Shown one piece after another: positions 31,801 through 46,800 of a stretch of DNA of 64,000 nt. Origin of the DNA: Sitta carolinensis (taxonomy: Eukaryota > Chordata > Aves > Passeriformes > Sittidae); the NCBI GenBank assembly GCA_032173965.1, contig CM063299.1, positions 1,302,001 to 1,366,000 of the forward strand, given 5' to 3'. The translations under genes and the position numbers were made by a program. The notes under the pieces are model-generated. The model was not told the DNA's origin. It was given only the letters and a program-made list of their open reading frames with translations, and searched no databases. Position 1 is the first letter of the stretch. Every line of letters begins with the position of its first letter.

Positions 31801-34800
31801 CTTCACCTTTTGAGTTTCTCCTTGAGGAAGAGTTTTAGGATAAGAAATACTCCTGGCACAATGCAGGATTTGGAGTTTTACTTTGTAAGGAGCAGGGATG
31901 GGGTGTGTGATTTTTCCATGTTACCCAGCTTAGTGAATTTCTGTGTTATACAAAAGCTGTTCTGTGAATTTGTAGATTTAATGGCATTGAAGCACTGACA
32001 AAAGATTTTTGTGGTCACTTGCAGGGGTCAGAGATCTCTGCAATCACAAATTCCCTGCTGATTTTTCCAGCTACAGGCACTCTCTCCAATGGGATATTTG
32101 GTTTCTAAATAGTCAGATATGGAAGCTTGGCTGTGAATCAACAGGGAAATAATGATCTTTTTTCTGGATTCTGCTGGCTTTTTGTACTTACCCTGTTGTT
32201 TTGCCCATCTTGCTAGGCCGCTGAGGAGGTTGGCTACCCTGTTATGATCAAGGCTTCTGAAGGAGGAGGAGGAAAAGGAATCAGGAAAGTGAACAATGCA
32301 GATGACTTCCCCAATCTCTTCAGACAGGTGACTTTCGCCGCTGATCTCTGCTGCCTTGTTCTAAATGTCCACCCTCAGTATTGACAGTCTGTCTTACACA
32401 AGATGCTCTGTGTCCCTGCTGCAGGTCCAGACTGAAGTCCCAGGCTCTCCCATCTTTGTGATGAGGCTGGCCAAGCAGTCCAGGCACCTGGAGGTGCAGA
32501 TCCTGGCAGACCAGTATGGCAATGCCATCTCCCTCTTCGGCCGCGACTGCTCCGTGCAGCGCCGGCACCAGAAGATCATCGAGGAAGCTCCAGCCTCTAT
32601 TGCAACCTCAACAGTGTTTGAGCACATGGAGCAGGTGAGAGTGGCTCTGCAGCTTCCCCTGCCCTGGCCAGGCTCCAGAAACAGGCTGGACTTTGTATTT
32701 TTGTTTTATGTCACCCAGAGTTTTGCGTTATTGAATGTTTTAAAGGAGCAGCAGAGGGTCGTGTGTCTTGACCTGCTTGTTGTGGGCAGCCACTCACATT
32801 TCCACACTAAATCTCACCAGCAGCTCCTTTCAAAGATCTACACCCCCCAAAAAAGGGAAGGAAGTGTGATTTAAATGTGTGTTGCTGTATTAAAAGCTAG
32901 TTCCAGGATTTGCAGGAATTGCCCAACATTGAGTGTCGCAAATATTTGCTTCAAACTCTGCCTCCTGTAAATTGTAGATGAAATAAACTGGAAATCAAAA
33001 CTCCCGTGCCACAGACTTTTCTTCAAGCAGGTCTGGGGCCTGTTACAAGTTCTGGGGTGTTTTAGGATGCCAGCAGAAATCTGAAATGGTAGTGGTGGAT
33101 GAACAGAGAGAGCACAGGTTAACTGGCAATGCAATATTCTTTTTCCCCGTGTCCCAGTGTGCAGTGAAGCTGGCCAAAATGGTGGGGTACGTGAGTGCAG
33201 GCACTGTGGAGTACCTGTACAGCCAGGATGGCAGCTTCTACTTCCTGGAGCTGAACCCACGCCTGCAGGTGGAGCATCCCTGCACTGAGATGGTGGCAGA
33301 TGTCAACCTGCCCGCAGCACAGCTCCAGGTGAGCACAGAAAACTGAGTTTCTCGTCTTTCACCAAGTTCAGCAGTTGTTTGAAGTTCCCCAAAGGCACGA
33401 GGGGATCCCTCAGGGATCCTGTAGAGAGTAGTTGTGCTGTGGCTTGTCAGTTCTTGTGTGTCCCCCCAACTTCCCAGCAATGGGTGGGAGCCACAGTCCC
33501 CTCACACCTCATTAAGGCTCTGTATGATTTTCTACTTCTTTTCTGAACTGTATCTATAAAAAACCCCAACTAATGAACAGGGCAAGTGGGATTTTGCTCT
33601 ATAAGGTTCCAGCCAGCAGCTGGTTCTGCAGGTTACTCTCCCCACAGTTTATAATTGCAAAATTCCACAGTTCTCCTATAACCAATTAGGGCCCTTCTGT
33701 CTCACTGGGACCTCAGTATATTTTTAACAGGCCTAATGCCTGCCCATCCTCAGCTGACCTGGCACTGTCAGCTTTCCCTGGAGCCTTTTAACCAGTCAAT
33801 GGAAACTACTGGCTGAAGGGCTTAAGGTGGATATTACACTGCTGGGAGGAATGAATGTTTGACTCTATGAGGAGAGAAACTTAGTGGTGGGGATTTTTAT
33901 TGTTTTTTCTTGTTTCTCCTTAGATTGCCATGGGAATCCCCCTGCACAGGATCAAGGATATCAGGGTGATGTATGGGGTTTCTCCCTGGGGAGACACAAC
34001 CATTGACTTTGAGAACTCAGCCCACGTCCCCAGCCCCCGTGGCCACGTCATTGCTGCCCGGATCACCAGTGAGAATCCTGACGAGGTGAGCCTTCACTTC
34101 TGTGCTTGGGGCTCACTGTGGGCTTTGCAGGGCCAGTCCCTGCTGCTGCTGCTGAAAATTTTGGCAATAAATTAAAAGATTCTTCCCCTTACCTCACTTA
34201 GGCTCCGGTTAGACACAGCCTGAACTTGTTATACCATGTTGCAGCACAAAGAGGTGTTCTCAGAGCCTTCAGAACCCTAATTCTGGGTTTTTCACCTCTT
34301 CTTTAGGGCCTAGAGCAATGTGTGTCTGTCTTTGCAGGGATTTAAGCCCAGTTCTGGCACCGTTCAGGAGCTGAATTTCCGCAGCAATAAGAATGTCTGG
34401 GGCTATTTCAGTGTGGCTGCTGCAGGAGGGCTCCATGAATTTGCTGATTCCCAGTTTGGTCACTGCTTCTCCTGGGGAGAGAACCGTGAAGAAGCCATCT
34501 CGTAAGTCAGCAATTTTGGGTTTGTCCTCTTTGATCCACAGGAAAACAAGGCTCCTTACTTCTAGGAGTTCCAAGAGAAATTTCCCTGTCTTTATCATGT
34601 TTTCCATTTTGTGGCCAGGCTTCTTTTTCTGTCTTGCTTTGCAATTCCACTATGTTGCGCCTACATTTCTACACTTTTTGCCTTGTTTTCTTTCTTTTTC
34701 TTCCTTTCTGTTTCATCCCTGCCTTGTATACCTGCTGTGACACAGCTACCACAGTGTGGAAGTCCCTCTTTAAAGAGTCCAGGTGAAGGCTTCTAACAGG

Positions 34801-37800
34801 AAAAACATTGCTAACCTGTCTTACCAATGCTTCAGGATGGTTTGTCAACCACAGAGTATCCTCTGTGGTGTGGGATTTTAAAGCACCTGGTCCTAAGGCA
34901 GACCTCTCTGACCTGTCATCCATGTTTTTCATCCAGAACCTTTCCCCAGTTCCCCTCTGAGTGGACATCTGTCTGTCTGTTGTACACCCCTGACAGGTGG
35001 TAGGGCCCTGGGTGATGATAACAGGGGGAACTCCTGATCCCACTGAGCTGCTCTTCACCCCAGCAGCAGGGAAATCAATATTCTCCCATTCCCAAACATT
35101 CCTACAGGATCCTGCCCCAATCCCTGTGCTCTTCTGCTCCTGCTTTTCTGCCGGGAGCTGCCAGCCTGCATGCTACCATTAGCATGGGATAGATAACAGG
35201 GCTTCTTTCCCCTTTCAGAAACATGGTGGTGGCTCTGAAGGAGTTGTCCATCCGAGGGGACTTCAGGACCACTGTGGAATACTTGATCAAGCTGCTGGAG
35301 ACAGAGAGCTTCCAGCAGAACCGCATCGACACGGGCTGGCTGGACCGGCTCATCGCCGAGAAAGTGCAGGTGCAGCTGCTTCCCTGGCAGGAGCACTCCT
35401 GGCAGTGAGCAGGGCTGCTGCCTGCTGCTGCCAAAGGGTTCAGGAGTGGGGAAGGGCCATTTAATGGAGAAACATTTTCAGGGGCAACACTTCGTACATG
35501 TAGTGAAATCCTAGGTCATCCCTGTTGGGGAAAGTTGGTCTTAAAGTTGTCCAGAAAAGCACTGAGAGCAGTGTTATGTTTGGGATCTGGGACAGATGAC
35601 AGTGGAAATGTTGTTGGGACCTCGAGATCTGATGCAGGCAGAAGAAAATGTAGTTTTGAGGAGTTACAGAAATAATGGCTCTGTGTAGAGTTCACATGTC
35701 TGCTACACTGACTTGATTTTAAAGAGAGTTGGCCATGAACTAAAAATAGAGCTGGGAGTGCTGATTCTTCTAGCTGGGTGTTCAGACTGGGCTGAGGCTG
35801 GAGGAGGTGTGACTGTGTCTGTGCCCTTTTCTAGGCTGAGAGGCCTGACACCATGCTGGGGGTGGTGTGTGGGGCTCTGCACGTGGCTGACGTCAGCTTC
35901 CGAAACAGCGTCTCCAACTTCCTGCACTCCCTGGAAAGGTAAAAGTGCAAGCTGCTCTCTAGTAACTGCTCCTGATGTACAAGTTCTGTTCAAGTCCAGC
36001 CCAGGAATGCTCAGGGTTTGTTATCTGCTGACTGTTTCCTGGCCCCAGGGAGCTCTTTATCTACTGAGAAAACTGGCAGGTATCTGCATCTCCTCAGAAT
36101 ATCCCCTGCTGTCTGCACTGATTGCTTTGGTTTCTAGCAGGAGCTCTGGGAAATGGCTCAGAAACAGAGTTCTTTCTCTGTGTGCTGCTAGGGCAGCATT
36201 AGGGTGTCTTGAATCACCCAGGAGGGAATGGAAAGGAGAGCAAAGCTGGCCTGTGTGGCTGGAGGGACTTTGTTTGACTTGGTCAAATTTATTTGTGTCT
36301 CTCCTAAGAAGAGACTCTATAAAAGCTACTCCAGATCTCTGTGCTAGTGTTTCCTAAAGCCTTGCATGCATCTCTCAATCTCTTTGGATCTCTGGTTGTC
36401 ATTTGGTGGCTTGTGGAAGATGAGTTTTGTTTTGTACTTCCCTTTGCAGGGGCCAAGTCCTCCCTGCTCACACTCTGCTCAACACGGTGGACGTGGAGCT
36501 CATCTACGAGGGACGGAAGTACGTGCTGAAGGTACAGTGTACCCTCCTGCCTCTGGGCTGGCCATGGCCTCTGGCCTCATCTTTGCACAGATCTGTGCAG
36601 GGAATTCTGTCTGAGCAGGGTTTATTTTCTCTGCTTTAGTGGGGGAAGAAATCAGCATGGCCTCCTTTACAAGAACACCCCTCACATCACTCCCTTGCAA
36701 TGTCCCTGTAAACGTTTCAGCCTTTTGCTCTGAGTAGGGGTGAAAATTTGTTACAGGCAAAGACTGCTACTACAGGTTGACCAAAACTTCCAGCTGATTT
36801 TTCTGACTATGTAGGTCTACTCTGCTGGGATTTTGACACACCAATGTGACAGAATTTGCAGCAGTTTTTCCCTGTGGTGTTGCTTTTTTGCTGCGTGCAA
36901 AAACCCCGTGTTGCAAACCCAAACATATGAAAGTTAGGAAATATTAGACTTAAGATTGTCTGTGCAATCTTCATTAGTTTCCTTGGGCAAAGTTGTGGTG
37001 GTAGAGTTTTTAATGACAAGACCATAGGCTGGTTTTTGCATTGGTGAGAATTCTGCACCTCTGCACCCCCTGGCTTTATCTTTGAGCAGCTGAAGTGTTC
37101 TTGAAAGGATTTACCCAGCTTCAAATAGGAGCTCTGGGGCAGAGACTGGGACAGGATCCCTTTCTCCAGGGAGAGCATTTACTGCTTTCCCTGTGGGTCA
37201 ATCTCTTTTTTCCCCCCAAAATTATCTCCTCTATTAAGGAGTTTTAGTACATGACTGTGACTCATAAGTAGATGAGGATGAGAAAATGATCTGTGATTGC
37301 ACAATCAAACCTCAACCATCAGTGCAAAAGTGTGAGAGGATTAAATCAACATTCATGGACAGCACTAGTTGTGGCATCTCTTGACTGCTGTGTCACAAGA
37401 ATCCCAGACTGGTTTGGGCTGGCCCTTGTAAAAAGTCTGTGTTTTTCCTGTAGGCTCTTTTCAGGCGTGGAAAGCCACAGTTAAATCACCCCAGAATTTC
37501 TCTTCTCCAGGCTGAACAATCCCAATTCCCTCAGCCTTTCCTCATTGCAGAGGTGCTCCATTCCTCTGGCCAGCTTGGTTGCTTGTCTTGGCGACCCCAA
37601 TTTTTTTACATGACATCAAACACCTCTGCTCCTCTTCATTAACTCCCACTATTGCAGCACTTGGAAAACTCTGTGTTGTGGCAGCCAAGACACTGAAAGC
37701 TGTGTTCAGCTCACTGGATAATTCCCATCCTTGTGGCTTTGCAGGTGACCAGGCAGTCTCCCAATTCCTATGTGGTCATCATGAACAGCTCCTGTGTGGA

Positions 37801-40800
37801 GGTCGATGTGCATCGCCTCAGTGACGGGGGGCTGCTCCTCTCCTACGATGGCAGCAGCTACACCACCTACATGAAAGAAGAGGTGGACAGGTAGCAACCT
37901 GCACAGCTTCATGTTTAGCATTTACACAGCCAAAACGAGGTGTATTTGTAACTTCATGCTTCCCAAATGATCAGCTGGGAATGGAGTTCTCTCCTAGAAG
38001 GAGTTTTCTAGGTGTGCTGTGGGTGGGTTTGAAGACAGAATAGATCTTGGCTGCTGTTAGAAGAAGGATCTAGCTGTGCACCAGGTGGAGTCCATATTCC
38101 TCTGCTTGGTCCTTAAAAGTGACTTTTGGGATTATATAAACAAAAAATACCAGAACCTAAAAATCTTTAAAATTCTTGAAACTCCACGGCTGCTTTAGAA
38201 ATAAAGACAAGCTGTACTGTTTCAGTGCATCCCCTCAAAATTCCCTGCAAGGATCATAGCAGTAAAGGGCATCCCCAGGTCTGGAATGTGAACTCTGCCC
38301 TCTCTGCTGTGTTATCTTCTGGGATCTGCTCAGGAGGACAAAGAATTTGGGTAACTTTCTGGGTTTGAATCTCCACCTTTGAGTTGCTTGAGGTGTTTTC
38401 CCTTAGCTTTTTTTCAAAGCAGAACAGGCAGAGGGAGGCTGGATTTTCCCTTTCCCATGCCTTCCCCAAGGAATTCTGTTGCACTGCTGTGTCCTGTTGT
38501 CCCCCAGGTATCGCATCACCATTGGGAACAAGACCTGTGTGTTTGAGAAGGAGAACGATCCCTCCATCCTGCGCTCACCTTCCGCCGGGAAGCTCATCCA
38601 GTATGTGGTGGAGGATGGGGGACACGTGTTTGCAGGCCAGTGCTTTGCAGAAATTGAGGTAAAAGTCTCAGAGAACTGGTTTGGCTGCCCAGGAAGAAGC
38701 TCATGGGGAGGGATGTCGGATGCTTCAGGAGTGGGAGTTGAGTGTGAGGGAAAATTCACAGTATTTCATTTCCAAATTTTAACCTGAACTACAGCGGGAA
38801 TCATCAGTGAGAGGGATGGGGTGGGGAAGAAATTACTTAAGAGATGAAATTTGAGTGGTAATGACTGTACAGCAAGTGGTATGCAAAATTTCTCAGCAGT
38901 GAGACCATGGTCATCACCTTCCTTAGATTCCAAGGGAAGGTGTGAGCCCTGTGTTACCCAGCTGTGTGAAGAAGGCTGTGTAGTACTGACACAGACTCAA
39001 GAGTTACATGGCAGGATGAAGTAACAAACTTCATCCTGGTTGGCTGATCATTTATCAGGTTGATCCCATAAGTTAATAAAGTGTCACTCCTCCCTTCTCC
39101 TGGGGAAGTTACTTAACTCTTACCGAGGAGGAGGATGAGCAATTTCTGCAGCATGGTGAGGAAAGCACAAGGGTTGTGTGGGAGTGTGTGGCTCAAAAGA
39201 GATTTGAGGGAGGGGAAGGTGTGTGATGACAGAGGGGCAATTAAACCAGCTGGGGACAATGTGTAGGAGAAAAATATCAAGACAGAGATCCAGCTATTTT
39301 ATGTAAGTGCTTTTGCACTGCAACAGGTCATGGCTAAGAAGGCAGCACCCACACAATCCTTGTGGCTCCCTGTGGTGTAGAGCAGAGCAAGGGTAAAACC
39401 AAGCTGGCTCCCCTATACCCAACCCTTCTGCTCCAAAGGCAGCAGCTCTTGATCTAAGGAAGCATTTCTGTCTGGGAAGAGCTGTCTGAGAGCTCTGGAA
39501 AGTGATTCTGGTTCCCTCTGCTTGAAGTGAAGGTGTGGCTGTAGCCTTTGAGAGGAGCCTTTGGAATGAAGCAGGAAACTGTCTGCTTTGTTGATTGTGC
39601 TGAGTGTGGGACCCTCCTGAGTCCCGTGTTGGGTCAGGCAGTGTGAGCAGTGACATTCCTGAAGTTCCTGCTGTGCTGTTTTGTGGCAAATTATTTTGTT
39701 CTGCCATTCACTTTAGTGTCTGGGTTTTGTTTCCAACATCTGTGCTTGTAAGTTTTGGGAACACCTGAATGCCAAAGGTGCTCCTGCAGGTCTGTCTGTG
39801 GTGGATCCCTGCCTGCTGGCTCCCAAAACTGCAGCCATTCTGGGGCACATGGAGATGAGTGTGTAACCTGTTTTCCGTGCTACAGGTGATGAAAATGGTG
39901 ATGACAATAACAGCAGGAGAATCAGGCTGCATCCACTATGTCAAACGCCCAGGGGCAGTCCTGGATCCAGGCTGTGTGATTGCCAAGCTCCAGCTGGATG
40001 ATCCCAGCAGGGTTCAGCAGGTGAGGAGTTGCAAAAGGCCCAGATTTTGTGGGGTTTTAATGTGGAGTGGTACAAGATGGCCCAGTGAACCAGTTTCCTA
40101 TTTGTGCACTGTACTGGAATTGTCACTTCACTGTTTATTCATCTCAGATGAAGACTGGGACTGAGACTTTTCTCTCTCTCTGTGATTCAGGCTAAACTTA
40201 TCTACCATTCCAGCTCTCTGCTTCCCTCAGTACTGTTGTGGGGCTGTGTCTCTCAACCAAGTGCCTTTCCCACTCTGGGAATCCTTGCAAGTTAAACCTT
40301 GGCTCCAGTGGAGGGCAGCTGGCTGCTCCCCATGGCTGGTGCCCCACAGGAGGCTCAGTGAGGCTGTTCCTTGTTGCAGGCTGAGCTGCACACGGGTACC
40401 CTGCCCCAGATCCAGAGCACCGCACTGCGGGGCGAGAAACTCCATCGCATCTTCCACTACGTCCTGGACAACCTGGTCAACGTGATGAATGGGTACTGCC
40501 TGCCAGAGCCCTTCTTCAGCAGCAAGGTACTGGGGGCCTCTTCTTCCAGAGCCCAAACGCAATGTTCTTGCAGCTCAAGGAAGGGTTGGGCAATTTTTCT
40601 GCCACAGGACAGCACCCGTGAGATGGGATGTTGGACATCACCTCTTGCCTTTTTCCCCTTCTTGTTTATTCTCTTCTTCACTGTTGCCTTCACACTGCCT
40701 TGTCTCTCTCTAGGTGAAGGGCTGGGTTGAGAGATTAATGAAGACCCTGAGGGATCCGTCTTTGCCCCTGCTGGAACTTCAGGACATCATGACCAGTGTT

Positions 40801-43800
40801 TCTGGACGGATACCACCCAACGTGGAGAAGTCCATCAAGAAGGAGATGGCCCAGTATGCCAGCAACATCACCTCGGTCCTCTGCCAGTTTCCCAGCCAAC
40901 AGGTGACCAACCACACCTCATGGAGGGATAAAAATGGGTTTGTGCTGGGACACAGAGAGAGAAAGTTCCTTTAAATGATGTGGGGGTTAATTGAACCTGA
41001 AAGGCTTGTTTGAACATGGGGTCCTCGTGGTAAAAGATACTTTGCCTGTGTCACTTCAAGGCTTGTCTCTTCACCTGTGCTGAGGGGTGTGTGTTCCCTG
41101 CTCACTATAGCTTTAACCAGGCACTTTGGAAACACTTTAATCTTATCAGTGCCCCTGTGGGCATTTATTTGCTTTTTGCATGGTACATGCCAATTGCAGT
41201 GCAATTTGTAGTGCCAGTGTAACCTCACAAAAGAATGGTTGCAGCCAAGGGAGGCCTGCTAGGGTGGGGAGGTGCTGGAAGCACAGGGCAGTGATTTTTG
41301 TAGCACTGGCAGGTCTTTGCCTGAGTCTGCTGGGGCTCTGGTGTGTCCCTGCTGCTTGTCCAGCCCGTCGAGGGCATTTCCCTGTGCTTTTTTCCCACGT
41401 GCTTTTCCCTCTCAGATTGCCAACATCCTGGACAGCCACGCGGCCACCCTGAACCGCAAGTCGGAGCGCGAGGTTTTCTTCATGAACACCCAGAGCATCG
41501 TGCAGCTCGTGCAGAGGTGAGCCCTTCCCAGGGGTGTGCTGCAGGACAGGAGCTGCCCCCAGCAGGGATGGCAGGGGCTGTGTGCCTTCAGCCTCACTCA
41601 CTGCTGGGTCTGGGGGCCTTGCAGGTACCGCAGTGGCATTCGGGGCCACATGAAGGCCGTGGTGATGGATCTGCTCCGGCAGTACCTGAAGGTGGAGACT
41701 CAGTTCCAGCACGGTGAGTTCCTGGGAAAATCAAGGATTTATTTCTCAAAGAGTCTTGTTTGGTCCTGCAAAGTCCATGTGGGCCCTTTGGAGGAGGTTT
41801 ACTCACACTCTGTGCTGATGATAAGGAGCACAGGCTTGTTTTTAAGGGTCTGCAGTCAGATCCTGGGTTTTGTTAGAGGAGATTCTGTCCCCAAAGCTCA
41901 GCTGAAGCTGAGAGGTGAAATCAATGCCTTGCACTGCTGTATCCAGGCACAAGATGGCAATGAAGCCCTGGCTAATTCCAAGGCTCTGGCTCATACAGGT
42001 AGTTCAGATTCCACTCTTCTTTTGTCCTGCTCCATTACCTGCCCTGTCCTAATGGTACTGCAGATTCATTTCCACTTCAATTTGCTGGCAGCAGAGGAGG
42101 GTGCAAGGCTTTTTGCTGTTATTTCATTTTGGTTGTCATTTGAATGAAAGTCTGAGCTCCCTTTTCCTCTCTCAGTATTGCTCACAAAGGAGGCATTTGG
42201 TGTTGGAGCTGTTTATTATAGTGGGATGTTAGAATTAAAGTTTGCAGTAGGTGATGGTGAGAATGATTCCTTCCCAAATTGATTATGTGGACCATAAAGA
42301 AACACAGAATGGTCTGGGTTGGAAGGGACTTTAAAGTACATCTCATTCCACCCCTGCCATGGGCAGGGACACCTTCCTCTGTCCCAGGCTGCTCCCAGCT
42401 CTGTCCAGCCTGGCCTTGGACACTGCCAGGGATCCAGGGGCATCAACAGCTGCTCTGGGCACCTGTGCCAGGGCCTGCCCACCCTCACAGAGAGGTTTTT
42501 TTTCCAATACCCAAGCTAACCCTGCTCCCTATCAGCGTGAAGCCATTCCCCCTTGTCCTGTCACTCCTCCCCTTGTAAACAGTCTCTCTCCAACTTCCTT
42601 GTCAGCTCCCTTCAAGCCAAAGAGATTCTCAAAAAATACACGAAGAGAAATAAAGACACATCTAGTAACTTGTAATCTTTGCCACAGAGGTGTGAAGACT
42701 GGGAAAGAAATGTGCATTTCTGCCTGCAGGTCACTATGACAAGTGTGTCTTCACCCTTCGGGAGGAGAACAAGAGTGACATGAACGCGGTGCTGAACTAC
42801 ATCTTCTCCCATGCCCAGGTCACCAAGAAGAACCTGCTGGTTACAATGCTCATTGTAAGTCTCTGCTGCTTCCTCTCCTCCTCTCTCTCTTTGTCTTTTA
42901 TTTTATAAGCATAATGTGGTCTGTTACTGCCAAAAATACATCCAAAGTAGCCATCCACGAAATAACTCTCCAAAGCAAAAAAAGTGTCATAATTTTCCTA
43001 GACCGAGGCTGGGTTTCTGAAATTCTCATTTGTAGGATGTAAGGATGCTGGCGTTCTTTCTTCCTGGCTCTCCTTTTCCCCCTTTTTTTCCCCCCTTTCC
43101 CTTTTTGGTGTGTGGTGTGATTGTAAGTAACGCTTGCCTTAAGAATCTCATTATTTGAACACGGAGCCATATTTCCTCTGAGAATTCTGGAGTAGCTTTG
43201 AGCCGGGGCTGTTCATTTCTCAAGTAATCACGCTGGCGTGATGGAGAGAGAAAATGGCAGCTGTTCACAGCTCAGGCCTTCAATTTTCTTCAGAGTCCAG
43301 TCACTCAAGTGTGTAATTACACGGGGGTGCCGGCGAGGCGTTAGCCCTTGTCAGGGAGCTGGGCTGAGGCTGTGCTGCTGCCTTTGCCAATCAGTGCAGG
43401 CACAGCCAGTGCCTGCCTTTAGCTCGTTGTTGTCATCCTGATCATTCCTTGCTGAAATGGGACTGGAACTTTGGCTCTGCTTTGTCACCTCGTGCGGGCC
43501 GTGCCTCGCTGGCTCTTGGTGTTGGGAGGCCTCAGAGAGCCTCCCTTGTCCCTTCCTCTTGGGTCATTCTTGCCACCATTGCTGCCAGTTAGTTCTGCTC
43601 AAGTAAAGGCCAACATCCCAGGCTGCCAGAGCTTGAAACTCCAGGGAGACCATGCTGGAAGAGCCGCTCCTGGTTATCTGGTGGTGAGGCCACGGTGCTG
43701 CCTCAGGTGGGGCACAGGGATTTCTCCTCTGGAGTGGGAATGGGAGCTTGCTGCCTTAAGTTTTAGATTTTATATTTTTCAGATTCTCTGCTGCCTGGTA

Positions 43801-46800
43801 GGTAACTCTGAAACTTCATATTAGGTGTTGGTGAGTTCTCTGCACAGGGTAGTTAGAACAATCCCTTCCCAGCTACAGAGTCAAGGACAGCTGTGACCCA
43901 AAAAGCCAAAACAACAGAGAAGGGAAGGGGGCAAGCCAGGGGGTTGAGACTCCATGACCTGGAGCTGTAATTGGACAATTAACCCCAATATGTAAATAGA
44001 CCAAAACTTATAAAAGTGTAAAAACTCATGACCATCTTGGATCCATCCTGGGTATAGCCCTGGCCAGGCTCTTGCCCTGCTCAAGGTGAATGCTTTCAAA
44101 GCCTTTCAATAAATACCTATTTTATTTTTTTTTTGCTCTGTCTAGTCTCTGTTCCACATCAGCCTCTCTAGGCATCCAGCTCAGGAGGGACAACATGCCT
44201 GTGGTCACCCTTGGCACAGCTGGGTGGCCCTGAGCTTCCAGGCACTCCATGGACCATCACTCCTGTCCCTTCACGTGCCCGTGGCTCATTTGGTGTCACC
44301 AAGGTGGCAGCTGTGATGTTTCATGGGTGGCCAGGCTGTTTGGGTGGGATGGGGTGAGGGCAGCCTCACTGCCTGTGTGTGGCTGTTATTGATGTGTCCC
44401 AAGAATCCATTATTAACTCCAAGGATGGCTTTAGTAATGGGGTTATGCTGCCATCACTCACCTTTTTTAGCCAGCAGGCACTGAAGGCAGGGTGAGAACT
44501 GCTTCATCCTTCATGCATCTGTTGAAATGTGGTGTGATTTGTTGTTGTATGTTCATTTTCTGTGCTTAATTTATGCATGGCCTGGCCTGAACAGGATGGA
44601 GTGGCTGCTGGCCTGGCAGGGTCCCCTGTCCTGGGGGATTTCTGTTCCCTGGAGCAGCAGCATAACAACAGCCAGGAGTTTGTGTTTCCAACCCAGCAGC
44701 TCTTGAATTACTCACTGTGAATCCCTACAGTGTCCTGGAGGGGATAAATGCCCAGAACTTTTCTTTGGCAGCAGTCACACTCGTGTTTGGTGGCGTGGTC
44801 AGGAGGGGACAGCAGTGTGATCAGAGTTAGGAGCTCAGGTGTTTTCTCAGTGGTGTGTGTGTGGTCTGGGAGATGTGTATCATCATTCCTAGAGGTGCCA
44901 TCATGCCTGAGAGGGACTGGAGAGAAAGGGATCAAGAGCAGAGTGAGGGAAAAGCTGTTGAGCCTTGGGATCTTGTGGAGTATGAGCTGTTGTGTAGTTA
45001 TTCACTCAATGGGACTTTTGTGTTATTTGGCTTTGGTTTTTATTTTATTTTCCCTGGCAGGTTTGTCAATCCCACCTGCTCCACACAGGATTCCCCTTAT
45101 CCTTTTGTATTTCTTGGATCTTCAAATGACCTATTCTGGTCTGTAGATGTGTAAGATCTCTTTAAACTTTTAGGCACCAGCTCTTTCTTGTGGCAAATCC
45201 CTGTTTCATCTCACATTTCCCTCCTATGATTAATTTATCAAGACAAGCTGTTAAGTGCTGTGTGGAAAAATCACGTTAGAGGCTCCTAGAGGGTTTCCAG
45301 CTTCAGGGTGGGAGGGAAGAGGCTCACAAAAAGTGTTGAAGACTGTGGGATTATTCATGGGAACTGAAACTATTTTTGGAAGAAAATCTTTACTGTTGGC
45401 ATTTTTTTTTTAATGGATGAATTCAGAAGAGTTTTGGAACAGCATTAACACTGGGAGTTTATGCTCTTCAGTTTTGTTATTTTATCCAGCCAATTTAGGC
45501 AGTAAGGTAAGCTTGTGGATTTTCTCAGATCCAGAATTCTCTGGTTAGAAGAAATATTACAGAGTCAGTCCTGTACCATGGCAGGAAATCCAGTACATTA
45601 TTCATGGGTTTAGTTAGTTTTGCTTAGCCTTGTCAGAGGAATGACAGATCTTTTTTCTGGTGTTGGCTGAAGCTGCACAAAGCTTGGGTGGTTTGTGGTT
45701 GTGGAGTTGTGGGGACTTCTGAGGTTCAAGGTGTTTTTTTAAGTGGAGTCAGGAGGTTCTGTGGCAGTATAACTCTGGTCACCCTTCACGGGGAAGGTTT
45801 GCTGGCCTTTACATGTTCCACAAGGTGTCTGGCTACAATTTAAATTTTTTGAATTTTGCATTGGTGCAAAGAAGGCGAAGCCTCTGGTACAACCTGAAAC
45901 TGGTAGTGGGAAAAGGTTTTCTGAGCCTCTCTGACAAATCAGCATTTCTCATGTGTTTGGGTGCCAAAACGTGTGCCACAAATAGGAGAATGGGAGATGG
46001 TGCCTGTCCCTTCTTTCACCTTTTATTTATGTGTGTAAAACTGTTGAATGCTGAGTATTTGTGTCCTTGTCAGCACAGAATTCCAGAATAATTCAGGTCA
46101 GGACTCCTGGGGAACGGTGTGGTCCAGCCCTGAGTGTGTCTCTATTCCAGGCTCAGACTCCTTTGGGGAGGAGCACAGATGATGTTTTCCCTCTGTTCTA
46201 AGCCTTTCCTGTTCTCTGTGTTCCCAGGACCAGCTCTGTGGCCGTGACCCCACCCTGACAGACGAGCTGATCAATATCCTGACAGAGCTGACCCAGCTCA
46301 GCAAGACGACCAACGCCAAGGTGGCCCTGCGAGCACGGCAGGTGAGGGAGCCCAGATCTGCTCCTGCCTGGAGCCCAGCCCTTTGGGAAATCCATAGCCC
46401 CTGGGCTTTATTTGGATCACTATGCAAATGGGGAGAGTAGGTTCCTGTGAGCAGCACTTTGACAGTGAAGCTAATTAACAGTGATTAACCGTGGTGACAG
46501 ATGAAGATTGCAGTGCATTCCCAATCATTGTAATATTTAAATTTAACTTGCTTTCCTTTTGCCTTGCTCCTCCAAAAGTTTTGTCTGGCTCACACAGGAG
46601 TTAACTGGGAGTAGCCCATGGTTGGTGTGATGGAGGAAGTGGAAATGCATGGTCACTGTGGCTTTTGGTGGTTTTGTCCTCTGCAAACCTGACCAGCACA
46701 GGCTGCCTGGATGGTGCAGGAACAACATGGATGGGCTCTCCAGGTTCCTCAGCTGCCTTACAATTGTGGATCCATGTGTGCAGAGAACAGGGAGAGCCGT

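Noticed and set aside
36000..36357. A 214-codon plus-strand frame across exon 18 into intron 18.
   Set aside because: Only the exon 18 part lies on coding DNA, and it is in a different frame from ACACA. The rest is intron.
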